DNA of 64,000 nucleotides from Monodelphis domestica. Lineage: Eukaryota; Chordata; Mammalia; Didelphimorphia; Didelphidae. Positions 50,501 to 61,343 of the stretch are shown here, piece by piece. The notes beneath the pieces were generated by a model that saw only the letters and a list, made by a program, of their open reading frames with translations, did no database searches and was not told the origin of the DNA. Each line of letters opens with the position of its first letter. The first letter of the stretch is position 1. Where the stretch lies: positions 17,235,755 through 17,299,754 of the forward strand of contig NC_077232.1 of the NCBI RefSeq assembly GCF_027887165.1, read 5' to 3'. A program made the position numbers and the translations under genes.

Positions 50501-51601
50501 AGTGCCCACGAATGACAAGCTGATACTACTGGGAGACTTTAATGCCCACATTGGCCAGGACCATGAAAGATGGAAATGAGTGCTTGGCAAACACGGTGTG
50601 GGCAAAATGAACAACAATGGCCTATTGCTACTTAGCAAATGCTCAGAGTTCAAACTCATCATTACAAACACTGTGTTCAGAATGGCGAACAAATATAAAC
50701 GACGTGGATGCACCCATGATCAAAACAGTGGCATCTCATTGACTACATCATTGTATGCTGACAAGACATCCAGGATGTACAGATCACCAGAGCCATGAGA
50801 GGAACTGAATGCTGGACAGACCACCAATTGGTTAGAGCGATTCTTCAAATGTGCATTGCGCCTCACCATCCAAAACGCGCCCAGAGAGTTCGTGCATTTT
50901 ACAACGTGAGTCATCTTAGAGATCCATCTTATTTGCAAACATTCCAGTCCTGCCTGGATGACAAGCTGTCTGTCAAGGGACCACTCACTGGAAGCTCAAC
51001 CGAGAAATGGAACCAGTTTAGAGATGCAGTGAAAGAAATATCAAAGGAAGTTCTAGGCCCCAAACAACGCAACCACCAGGACTGGTTTGACGAGAATAAC
51101 ACTGCTATTGAAGACCTATTGAGCAAGAATAACAAAGCCTTTATGGAGTGACAAAATAACCCAAACTCTGCTCCTAAAAAGGACAAATTCAAGTCTCTCC
51201 AAGCCACAGCACAGTGTGAGATCAGGAAGATGCAAGACCGGTGGTGGGGAAAAAAGGTAGAAGAAATTCAGCACTTTGCTGATACAAAAAACTACAAACA
51301 ATTTTTCAGTGCCCTCAAGACTGTCTATGGGCCATTAAAACCCACCACCACTCCCTTGCTCTCCTCTGATGGTGACACTCTCATAAAAGATAAAAAAAGG
51401 CATCAGCAACAGGTGAAAAGAACACTTCAGTCAGCTTCTCAACCGACCCTCTTCAGTTGACCAAAGCACCCTTGACCAGATCCCCCAAAACCACACTATT
51501 GAACAACTTGACATCCCTCCTTCAATAGAGGAAGTCCAAAAAGCCATTAAACAAATGAGTACAGGCAAGGCACCTGGTAAAGAAGGGATCCCAACCGAGT
51601 G
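47534..51601 (-). mobile_element. RTE-clade LINE, near full length, 5' half inverted
   Basis: An RTE insertion of about 4.07 kb flanked by a perfect 12-bp duplication, tatatccatata (47522-47533 and 51602-51613). The 3' half (47534-about 49235) reads on the minus strand: RTE tail, zinc-finger region, C-terminus, FADD preceded by an in-frame TAA (48532-48534), and RT with FIDLTKVFNTVNRDALW and GVKQACILALVLF. The 5' half (about 49236-51601) reads on the plus strand: 5' UTR, endonuclease (YATIISAYAP, LLGDFNAHIGQDHERW at 50525-50577), linker and RT start ending at APGKEGIPTE. The two halves meet at codons that are adjacent in an intact element. Several private stops and frameshifts. Confidence 0.93.
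50370..51595 (+). pseudogene. RTE endonuclease and RT N-terminus (inverted half)
   Basis: Within the inverted part of the RTE. APE-type endonuclease text (KIRLPLSKDQYATIISAYAP and LLGDFNAH with its catalytic D and N) runs from about 50373 to a stop at 50578. Further frames continue at 50795-51151 (RGTECWTDHQLVRA, the endonuclease SDH-type motif, here TDHQ), and the linker (KVEEIQHFADTKNYKQFFSAL) at 51230-51400. A run of seven A near 51392, against six in the copy at 1608, shifts the frame. Not a host gene. Confidence 0.85.
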
Positions 51602-51815
51602 TATATCCATATAAATAAATGATAAATGATTTGTTTTACTTCTGTGTTTCCACTTCTGCAGTTTTTCTTCTTGATGTGGATAGTGTTCTTTCTCATAAGT
51701 CACTTGGAATTGCCTTGTATTAACAAAGTCCAATACACTGGATTTTTCTACAATGTTACTCTTTCTGTGTATAATGTTCTTTTGGTTCTGCTCAGTTCAC
51801 TATGCTTCAGTGTGG
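51602..51815 (-). mobile_element. L1 3' fragment (unit C, right part)
   Basis: Continues the antisense L1 fragment after the RTE: cttctgtgtttccacttctg, ctttctgtgtataatgttc, ttctgctcagttcac. Ends at unit text gatactattgagtggg. Confidence 0.8.
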
Positions 51816-53774
51816 AAGATACTATTGAGTGGGACATTTCTTGAAATTCCTAGTAACAAGGTAGTGCCTGAATAGGTACCAGGGATATTTCCACTTTAGA
51901 AGTTCCCCATCCTGATGAAAGAAAAATCTGAATCTCATATTAAAATCCTGAATTAAAAATAATTCAGTACATTAGAAATAAATCATATCAGTGGTAAAAT
52001 GGACAAAGTTATGAGCCTGGAATAAGAAAAATAATTGAGTAAAAATTCTGCCTCAGTCTTCCCATTTATCTAGAATCACACAATTTGTAATTATCTCAGG
52101 CTAAATTAAAATTCAAGTCTTCTGATTCCATAACCCATTGATAAAAAACTGATGCATTTAGGTAACAGAATGAGCCACAAGTATAAGGACATTTGTATAC
52201 AGTCAACGAGGGAATTCATTTTATTTGATTGTAAATTTATAATCATGTTTTTATTTTCTCTCTTTTTTAATTTTTAGAAGTTAAAAGGGAAGAAAAATAG
52301 ATATTTATTAGGGGGTTAAGAAGAAAAGTTTGAGTGTACAACTGATGTAGAATATTGGATTCATTTTCAGACAATATAATTATATTTTTAGTTTTGCTTA
52401 ATTGTATTATTTTTTACAAGAAACTTCTGGGTGAAAATATATATTTTTACAATGTAAAAACAAAGAAAATCAGTAAAGCTTTTAGAAAATTGTAGGGATT
52501 AGGCTAGATGACATATAATGTTCCTTATAGTTCTAAGTTTACAATCCTATGGTTTTCAAATGCTAAGCACCTCTAAGGGTTCTGAGAATTTGAATAAAAG
52601 ATGAGCTTACGTAATTCACATAATTTCATCAGAATTCACATAATTTTCAGGTCTCTGGGGAAGGTGATGCAAATTTTAATGATCCATTTCCCTTTGGACT
52701 GAGAGCTCAGAGGAGATAGGAAAGACTTATAACTATTCAAGCCTCTTTCTCACCAGAGGAATAAGAGAAAAAAATGGCCACAACAGAAGAGTTTTTGAGA
52801 GGTTTTGTGATCCTTTGTACCTCATTCATTTCTGAATGAACCCAAATTCAATGTCATTGCCTATAGGGTGAACTAAGGATACTTTTTTTCTACATTCCAG
52901 CTCTAGGGTGAAGAGCTCTCAAAATCTTGGAGCTGAATCCCTGAGTATTCTTGTAAATATTAAGATGAGAGAAAAGAAGAGCCAATTAGTTAAACAAAAA
53001 CCTCTTGTTTAATTCTCAGTGAGTTATTTAGCATTTTCTCTACACTGGGGAATGAGAAGTAACCCTCTGGGGAAGTAAAAAATCTTCATTGAAGAAGCTG
53101 ACTCTGGATAAATCATAGTTGTCACTATTCAGAGCAAACAGAAACTGGCTATGTTTTCTTGATGTTCATAAACACAACTAATCCCTGAAGAGTATGGTAC
53201 AATGGAAGGTGCCATTGGTTGAGATTTAGTGGATCTTGATTCAAATAATGGCTAGTTGAATGGACAAGTCCATAAACCTAGCTATGTTTCAATGATCCTA
53301 TGAGACTAAGAGTATAAGCTGACAATGAATGACTCAATAAATGATCTTACTTGAAATTTACTCCAGCTCTTCAACAGCTCAGTTTTAGAGGAATACCACC
53401 AGCACCTTGGACAGTTTCCATGACCCAGGAAAGCAACACCCAAGTAGAGGAAATGTTTTCTAAATTTATGAGCTGTGTCCTCTGCCTAAAATAAGATGGT
53501 AATTTAAGAGTTCATGGGGTTAGTTTGAACAATATCAAAATATTGAAAGCCACAGCGATCTTCCTCCAAAGTAAGTTTGTTTTTTTTTTTAATGACAAAT
53601 TATCTTGATTGTCTATTTTACAAATCAAACTCATTCTTTACACAGGAAACTTGATGGGAAGGTAAGTATTTCTCTGTGGTGAATCTGTTTCAAGAGAGAG
53701 TTCTTTACACATAGAAATTCCCTGGTACCAGTGACTAGTAGCCAGAGACAAGTGATTTAGTTATTAGATCATCA
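51816..53774. other. Unit C sequence, no gene
   Basis: Counterpart of unit A 4961-6814. AT-rich and noncoding. Confidence 0.5.
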
Positions 53775-54025
53775 GGAAAATAATAGGATGAATGTATATA
53801 AATCTTTGAGTTTTGCAAAGAACTTTATAGATATCTCATTTGATTTCACCAATCCTAGGAGTTTGATACTATTATTATCCCCAGTTAAAATATGGGAAAA
53901 TTCTGGCAGAAAGATGTGAAGTGACTTACCAAAATCACACATCTATCAATTTTTTAAAATTTATTTGAACTCAAATCTTTCTAGCTCCTAGTCTAGAATT
54001 CTAACCACTCTGATATTAAGCTCCC
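53775..54025 (-). mobile_element. MIR/THER-type CORE-SINE (unit C)
   Basis: Counterpart of 6815-7060. Plus strand shows ctttataga, aaatatgggaaaattctgg, gtgaagtgacttaccaaaat and tctaaccactctgat, the reverse complement of a MIR-type SINE. Confidence 0.75.
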
Positions 54026-55339
54026 CAGTGTAATATTCTCCTTTTTCCTGAGCACACAAATCTTTATATTCCAATATCTATTCTCTGAATTTATTTAACT
54101 AGTTTCAATATGTAATTTCATCAGGATGGGGAACTTCTAAAGTGGAAATATCCTTCATTTATGCAAATTGGTACCCTCTATATTACTTAGTATCTTAGTG
54201 AACTTCTGAACTGAGGGGTTGAATGGTTTGCCTATAATTGCAAAATCAGTATATTTTGGAGGCAGGACTTGATCCAAGTTCTTCTTGAAATCAGAACCAA
54301 GCCTGTGTCTCATATTCTATGCTGATTCTCATCTTATTCCACCTCCAAGTCCTTGGAAACTTCTAGCATTGTCCTCAATTGTTTGAAATGGGACAGACAG
54401 CATAGGTTCTCAAGAAGCATCAGTTAAATAATGCTGAATGCCTCCATATGTGAAAGAACAAAATAAATAGGGAAACTCTTCCTCTTTTCTTTTTCCACTT
54501 TACCTTGTTTATGGTGAGAGCTTCTTTGCATTTGCCATAGAGGTGGTGAGAGAACAAAAAAGGATAAAATAAAAAATATTCCTTCACAAAATGGGAAAGC
54601 TAAAAGGTTCAGAGGCCTGGCATAAATGACCAAATTTTATGAAAAGAAAATATGATTAGATATGCAGAAAACCCAGAATGATGACTGAAAAACAAAATGC
54701 CAAATTGAACATACTTTTCCAGTGATCCCAGGATAATCCTAATTTGTTATGCTGTAATCTGTTCCTTACCACTCTTCCTAATGTCTCAACATATTTAGCA
54801 TTTGTGATTTCCTCCATTTGGATAGTTCCATTTCTACTGCCAATTAAAGTATCTCTGTACTATAGGAAACAGTCTTCCTGAAGACTTATTTAAAAAAGTA
54901 AAATTCATGAGTAGTTAGCCATGGAAAATGCCATAAAAGTGAGAGTTGAAGAACAATGGTTCAATTAGTGGCTCTATCACTTTTGAGTGGACAAAGCACC
55001 AAACCAGCCTAGGGTTCAGGGTTCTTGTGGCGATCAGACTAACTACTATGCCAGACTAGCTTTCCAGGAACAGATACTCCTTCATTCAGCCCAGTCTTGA
55101 ACATTTTCAATCTCGAAAGGATCAGCACTTTATTTCTATTTCTATGTGTCTCTGTCTCAGACTGTGTCTGTCTCTGTGTCTCTATCTTCTTCTCTTTTCT
55201 AGCACAGACTTGGAAAGTCCCCTTATGATTCCAATGAAATAACAGAGTGGAATATCCATAGAGAAAGTTACTTATAATCCACTGATGAGAAACCTCTTAT
55301 TCATCCATCGATTTCTATATTTTGTGTTAATATTAGCCA
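54026..55339. other. Unit C sequence with a tctctg-rich tract, no gene
   Basis: Counterpart of unit A 7061-8435. The pyrimidine microsatellite here (about 55135-55195) is shorter than in unit A. Confidence 0.5.
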
Positions 55340-55610
55340 CTTTGTCATACCAGATAGATTGCTCGACTTGAACTGAAGAAAAAAAAAAACTTGAGTTCAA
55401 ATTGCTTCATATACCTAATGTGACTGTGAGTAAGTCACTTAATTTCTGTCTGCCTTGGTTTCCTTAGCTATAAAATATGTATGCTTTTTTAACTTATTCA
55501 GGATTGTTAGGAGAATCAAATGAGTCCTAGTTGAAAAGTCCTTTCCAAATGTTAAAGTACTACATAAATTCAAGCCATTATCACCACTACCACTGACACC
55601 ATCATCATCC
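55340..55610 (+). mobile_element. MIR/THER-type CORE-SINE (unit C)
   Basis: Counterpart of 8436-8698: ttgagttcaaattgcttca, gtaagtcacttaatttctgtc, ttggtttccttagctataaa, tcatcatccc tail. Confidence 0.75.
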
Positions 55611-55624
55611 CTTCTAATTTCATT

Positions 55625-56390
55625 TTGAAAATTACTTCAATATAAAATGTTAAAAAATGTTTCCAATTCTCCAGTTTACATTTTCATCATTCCCTTTCAC
55701 ATATTTCTTATTAAACTTCTTATTTTCAACATTTATTTTATTTTCCATTTTGAATTCAAAGATCTTTCCCTCCTGTCCAATCTCCTCCATGACTATTGAG
55801 AAGGAAAGCAAACTGATATCAATTTTTCATGTGAAATTATGGGAAACACTTCTATATTAGCCATATTAAAAAAAGAAAATTAAGAGAAATTTTTAATTCA
55901 ATTTCCACTCAGAGTTCATCATCTTTTTCTCTGGAGGCAGGTAGCATTTTCTGTCATGAGCCTTTTGGAATTGTTTTGTTTCATTGTAAGTGAGCAGAGT
56001 AGCCAAATCATTCATTATCACAACATTGCTATTTCTTTGCAAAATTATCTCTTGGCTCTTCTCATGTCACTTCACATCACTTCCTATAGATCTTACCATG
56101 TTTTTTTTAAATAATCATTACTTATAACATAATTGTATTCCATCATAAGCATATATCATAATTTGTTCATCCATTCAATGATTAACATGCACCTCTCAGT
56201 TTCCAATTCTTTGTCACCACAAAAAGAGCTACTATAAATATTTTCATACATATGGACCATTTCTCCTTTTCTTTGATCACTTTGGAATATAGAACTTCTG
56301 TTGGTATTGCCAGGTAAAAGGATATGGACAGTTTGATAGAATTTTAAGCATAATTCAAAATTTTTCTCCATAATGGTTGGACTCCTTTCT
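55625..56390 (-). mobile_element. Old L1 3' end (unit C)
   Basis: Counterpart of 8705-9455: ataattgtattccatcata, atttgttcatccattcaat, aaaaagagctactataaat. Confidence 0.75.
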
Positions 56391-56763
56391 CATTTTAAAT
56401 TCATGCAACTGAATCCCAGAAAAGACAAAGAACTTTTCCAAGGTTTCTAAATGAATTAATCGTAGGATTGGAATTATAGCCCAGAGCTCCTTTTTTGATA
56501 TTTTGGATATGTCATTTAATTTTTCTAACCTTTAGTTTTCTCATCATAAAAATTAGAGGTTTAGATCAGAATGCCTCTAAGTAGACAGTTTGTTTAACCT
56601 TTTTTAAGCTTAGGTTTTATTAACTTCATAGTTAATATTTTATAGATTTATAATTAGTGGGATAGAAAAGACTACCTCTTAATTCCCTTCCAGCATTCAA
56701 TTCTAAATTCTGAGCTAGGAAAAGGTGTATTCTCATCAAATCATGTCTTATTAATGTAATATT

Positions 56764-57854
56764 GAGTCTCGACTTCCGGTTAAGATGGCGGCTTAGAGAA
56801 AGCTAAAGCTCAGATCTCCTGAAAACCCTTCCTGACCGATCTCAAACTATAAGCTCCTAAGGTGCTGAAATTCAAAACGATCAACAGCACAGACCCTGGG
56901 AACCCTCCTCCTGGACCTGGACCCGGATCAAAAGGTACGGCTCCCCTTAAAAGCCAGAACCCGAGATCCCTTGGACCTCAGGGGTAGGAGCGCAGAGTCC
57001 AAGGCTCCGGGAAGCCCCAGCCGGGCTCAGAGAGCAGGGTCCTCAGAACAACAACCCTCAGGGCCTTCTATCTGAGTCCCAGTGAAAGTCACTGCCTGGA
57101 GCAAGACAGCCTCACGGGCTGGATCCTGCTATCCAAGTCTCAGTGAAAGTCCCTGCCCTCGGAGCTTGGGTTAGCTGCAGCCCATCCCCCCGAAGGCCGA
57201 TGAAACAGCCTCACGGCCAGCGACTCTGAAGGCAACTTCCTGAAAGCAACGTGGTCCGACCCTTCCATTCCAGTTCCAGTGAGGCATATTCAGTTTAACC
57301 CAGGGAAAGCTCATAGAACCAACATCTGCCCAGGACTAAAGCCTCTGAACACCAGACAGAGACAAGAAAAGCTAATCCTCCACATTCAGAAATGGCAAAC
57401 TCCACAGAACCACAGAAGCCTCAAAATACCAAGAAAAATAAGAAGAAAGGGGCGACTTTGGACACATTCTATGGAGCCAAAATACAAAATACAGAGCAGA
57501 TAGAAGAAGATATACAAGAAAATTCTCCAAAATCTTCCAAAGGAAATGGAAACTCTCCACAAACCTATGAAGAATTTGAATCAGAAATGACCAAAAAGAT
57601 GGAAGCCTTCTGGGAGGAGAAGTTGGAAATAATGCAAAAGAAATTCACGCATCTACAAAACCGGTATGATGAAACTGAAAAGGAAAACCAGGCTTTAAAG
57701 GCCAGAATCAGGCAGCTGGAAGAAAACGATCGTGTAATAGAGCAAGAATTAATAAAGCAAAGCCAAAATACCAAGAAATTAGAAGAGAACATAAAATATC
57801 TCACCGACAAGGTGATAGATCTGGAAAATAGGGGGAGAAGGGATAATTTAAGAA
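56764..57854 (+). mobile_element. L1 5' end insertion lacking its 3' end
   Basis: A 1091-bp piece with the L1 5' UTR from its very start (gagtctcgacttccgg, then aagatggcgg, a YY1-type site at 56782-56791), a CpG-richer UTR, and an open ORF1 start. It stops inside ORF1 after RRDNLRI. It is flanked by a perfect 12-bp duplication, taatgtaatatt, at 56752-56763 and 57855-57866. There is no ORF2, 3' UTR or poly(A). The equivalent site in unit B (inverted, about 35710-35745) has no L1, so the insertion is private to unit C and looks young. Confidence 0.92.
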
Positions 57855-57859
57855 TAATG
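57392..57859 (+). pseudogene. L1 ORF1 protein, N-terminal fragment (156 codons)
   Basis: An uninterrupted frame from the ATG at 57392 (MANSTEPQKPQNTKKNKKKG). A basic N-terminus is followed by a long heptad-like coiled coil (about residues 60-150: MEAFWEEKLEIMQKKFTHLQ, then ENQALKARIRQLEEN, then TKKLEENIKYLTDKVIDLEN). It ends in RRDNLRIM, where the RRM-like domain should begin; the last bases and the TAA come from the target-site copy. L1 ORF1p forms coiled-coil trimers that bind L1 RNA; this piece lacks the RNA-binding part. Not a host gene. Confidence 0.88.
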
Positions 57860-57866
57860 TAATATT

Positions 57867-58329
57867 AATGATTTGATAATGTAATAATATAACAATGAAA
57901 TGTTAAAAATGTTAAATAATAATAATAATATAATATTATAAATAATACTTTTTGTTCCTAATATTCATCAAGTATTTTTCTTAGAAAGAGCTTTTTCAAA
58001 TCCACAAGTATATGTAATTAATGAACATGTTTAAGTAAAATCTCAGGTGACCCAAACAACAATTAAAAACAAAACAGAGTAGTGGTTAGGAATTTAGGGA
58101 AAAAATGACAATTCTGGGAGAGTAGTTAGTTTCCATTCCCAGAAACATCTTTCTGTTTCTAAGGCAAACCATAACTTTGTTAATGTCAACATATTTTATA
58201 TTATTTACAAGAATGCTCTTTCCAGTCATATCTTTATGATCAAAAGGGTGAGAAGTCCTACTTATAGGTCAAGTGAATGTCTCTGCTATATGCTAAGCAC
58301 TATATAGAAAGAAATGTAAAATGTGGTTC
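57867..58329. other. Unit C AT-rich tract, no gene
   Basis: Contains an (AAT)n-like run at about 57904-57947 and unit sequence matching 9850-10290. Confidence 0.5.
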
Positions 58330-59580
58330 CTTCTTTCATGGAAATCACAATCTAATTGGGAAAAATATGCAAACAACTAAATAAAACCAAGAAATGCTAT
58401 AGAAAATTTTTGAGACAGTCACAGAGGGAAGGCATTAGTATTATTGATAAAGGCTTCTTGAAAAGGGTGGGGTCTTAGCTGAAACTTAGAAAAAAGTCAG
58501 AAAGCAGAGATGAAGAGGGAGAGAATTCCTGTGATGGGGACAGTCAGTGAAAATGACCAAGGCAGAGAAATAGAAAACATCATGCCAGGAATAACAAGAA
58601 GGCTGATGTCACTAGACCAGAGAGTTAATGGAAGGGGGTAAGGTATTAGAATTTTGGAGAAGTAGAAAGCAGTCAGATCATGATTATGTTTAAAAGGCCA
58701 AGGATCTTATTTATGATTCTGGAGTTGTATTGGAATGTGTTGACAAAGTGAATGACATGATCAGATGTACCCCAAAGGAAGATAAATTTGGCAACTGAGA
58801 AGAGGATGAATTGGAGTGGGTAGAGATTTGGGTCTGGGAAAACCACCAGCATGCTATCTCAATAGTTGAGGGATGAGGTGCTGAGGGCCTGGACTAGAGT
58901 GGTCACAATGCAAGAGGAGAGAAAGGGTAGTATATGAAAGATTATTAACTTAGAAATAATAAGACTGGACAACTTATGGGGGGATGATAAAATTGATGAA
59001 TTGAGGATGCCATCTAGGTGATGGGTTTGGGTGAAGGCAGAATGCTCTGAAGAACAGGAAAGTTAAGTAGAGTGAAGGGTTTTGAGAAAAAAATGAGTTT
59101 GGTTTTGTATATAATCAAATTTAAGATATCTATAGCACATTCAATTTGAGGTGTCCAGTAGGCACTTGGAAATATGAGATTAGACTTCAGAAAAGAGGTT
59201 AGGGTTGGATGAATAGACCTGAGAATTATCTGCATAGAGATGATAACTAAATCCATGAGAGCTGAGGAGATCATCAAATGAAAGAGAATAATTGCAGATG
59301 AGAAGTCTCATGACAATACTTTTTGGGAAACTCCTGGCTAAAGGACATTACTAAATGAATATTGAACAAAGGAGATCAAGAAGGATCAATGAGAAAGATG
59401 TGAAGATTACTAGGCAAGAGCAGTATCACAAAAAAAATTAGAGAGAAAAGAATTTCAAGGAGAAGAGGGTGGGTAACAGCACCACAGGTTGCAGAGAGGT
59501 AAAGAAAGATAAGAATTTAGAAAAGAGCATTAGATCATGATGAAGAGGATGAAAGGAAAAAAAAACAAGCAAACCTCAAA
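58330..59580 (+). repeat. Ancient interspersed repeat tract (unit C, fuller copy)
   Basis: Purine-rich old repeat, longer than in unit A: gctgagggcctggactagag, tgaggtgtccagtaggcac, acctgagaattatctgcata, ggagatcatcaaatgaaag. It resembles a widespread mammalian element whose name I cannot fix. Also in unit B inverted (about 34070-35300). Confidence 0.5.
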
Positions 59581-59584
59581 GACC

Positions 59585-59880
59585 TATATGAATTGATGCA
59601 AACTGAAATGAGAAGAACCAGGAGATCATTGTGTATAGTATCACCAATTTTGTATGATGATCATCTGTGAATGACTTGGTTACTCTGAATGATCTGAGAA
59701 AATTCCAAAAGACTCATGGTGCTATCCACCTTGAGAGAGAATTAATGAACTTTAACTGCAAATTAAAGTAGAATTATTTCTTTTTCTTCATGCCCTCCCC
59801 CCCAATTTTAAGGTGATATGGCTAATAGGGAAATATATTTGGTGTTATTTTATGTGTATAATTTATATTGTATTTGTCTT
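59585..59880 (+). mobile_element. Old L1 3' fragment (units B and C)
   Basis: tgatgcaaactgaaatgaga, accaggagatcattgtgta and later 3' UTR text. Inverted counterpart at 33745-34060. In unit A only its very end remains, after the 1-kb deletion. Confidence 0.65.
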
Positions 59881-61310
59881 CTCAGTGGATGAGGGAGGGT
59901 GAGAGGGTAAGTGAGAATATGAAACTTAAAATTTAGAAAGAAAAGAATATTGGAAATAAATGGACAATAAATTGGAGTGTGCATGTGTGAGGATAATTAG
60001 TAACTTTTGAAGAAAAATTTCAATTGAATGCTGATCAGAAGCCAAATAACAGAGACAAAGGAACATGAGAAGAAAGAAAGTGGAGATTGACTGGAGAAGG
60101 CCTTTCCAAGAACTTTTGCCGTAAAAGGAAGATGATATAATATGAATAGATAATTTTGAGTTTTTGAGGATAGGGAAGACCTAAGCAGGCTTGTAGACAG
60201 GTAGTAGGGAAGAAAATTCAGCATAAAGGAAGACATGAAAGACTATGGGTAGTGGAGATGATAGAAGTAACCAACTGCTAGAGAATATGGGATGGAACTT
60301 GTGCATGCAGAGGGTTCTGCCTTGGCAATAAAAATGGCCATTTCATTATGTGAGCCATGGAAATAGGAGAAAGTGAGGTAATATATCTGAGTAATATCAG
60401 ATGATAAAGAGGAAGAGAGAAGGAACTCTTGACAAATAACCTCATTTTTCCCCACTGAAATGTGATCTAAGGTTTTCAGGTGATGAAATGAGGGAGATAG
60501 GAATCATAGAAGGTTTGAAAAGGAAATAAAAAGTTTGAGAAAGCTGATGATGTGAAGAAGATGGTGAACTAACAGAGTAAGCCCCAATTAAGGCAGAATT
60601 AATATAATGCAACATAAATTTAGGGTGGACCAAATAATCATTTTTGCCAACTTCATTCAGGATATGTGAATGGGGAAAAGGCAGTGGATGATGGGTATAA
60701 TGTGAGGTCAGGATTGACAAAGCAAGATCAGTGGTACAATATGGGGGCCAAGGAAGAAATAATAGGGTGAATCTGAAAAGACCTTGGGCAGGTGGTGAAG
60801 TGTGGTTTGAAGGAAGATAGAGATTCTAATATGCAGAAGTGTTTCCAAAGACATGGCAATAGATCATAGCCTGATATAGGAGAACCTATGGCTCATGTGC
60901 TGGAGTGTTCCAGAGAGAGAGGCAACTCCTTTCCCCAACTATACACACAGGTCAGGACATTTCTCACATGATATGCCCATTTTCCCAGCAGCCCAAGGGC
61001 AGCACTTCTTCCATCCTCTTTGGGGCAGGGAGCTCACATGCAGCATGAGGGTTGCAATTTGGGAGTTTATCTAAGGTCTCTAAATGATTCACCATCACTG
61101 GTATAGACTATCATATGAGTAGGAATGGTACAAGGGTCACTTTAACTGTAGCAGAGAATGAAAAGAACCAATATAAATGACATGTGAAAAGTTAGAGGAA
61201 GTCTTAAAAATGGAGGACTTTATATGCCAGGTTGATAATTTTGCATTTTAGTCAAGATAAATGGGAACCACTAAAGACTTTATAGTGAGAAGTTAGTTAT
61301 AAAACTTTTC
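59881..61310. other. Region upstream of OR copy C
   Basis: Counterpart of 10920-12320, very close to copy A. May hold the noncoding 5' exon and promoter; not locatable by eye. Confidence 0.5.
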
Positions 61311-61333
61311 TTCTCTCATTTTTCTTTCAACAG
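61311..61333 (+). promoter_or_regulatory. 3' splice acceptor upstream of OR copy C
   Basis: A pyrimidine tract ends in tttcaacag (AG at 61332-61333), 10 bases before the ATG at 61344. It is conserved with the other two copies. Confidence 0.68.
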
Positions 61334-61343
61334 AGCAATTGAT

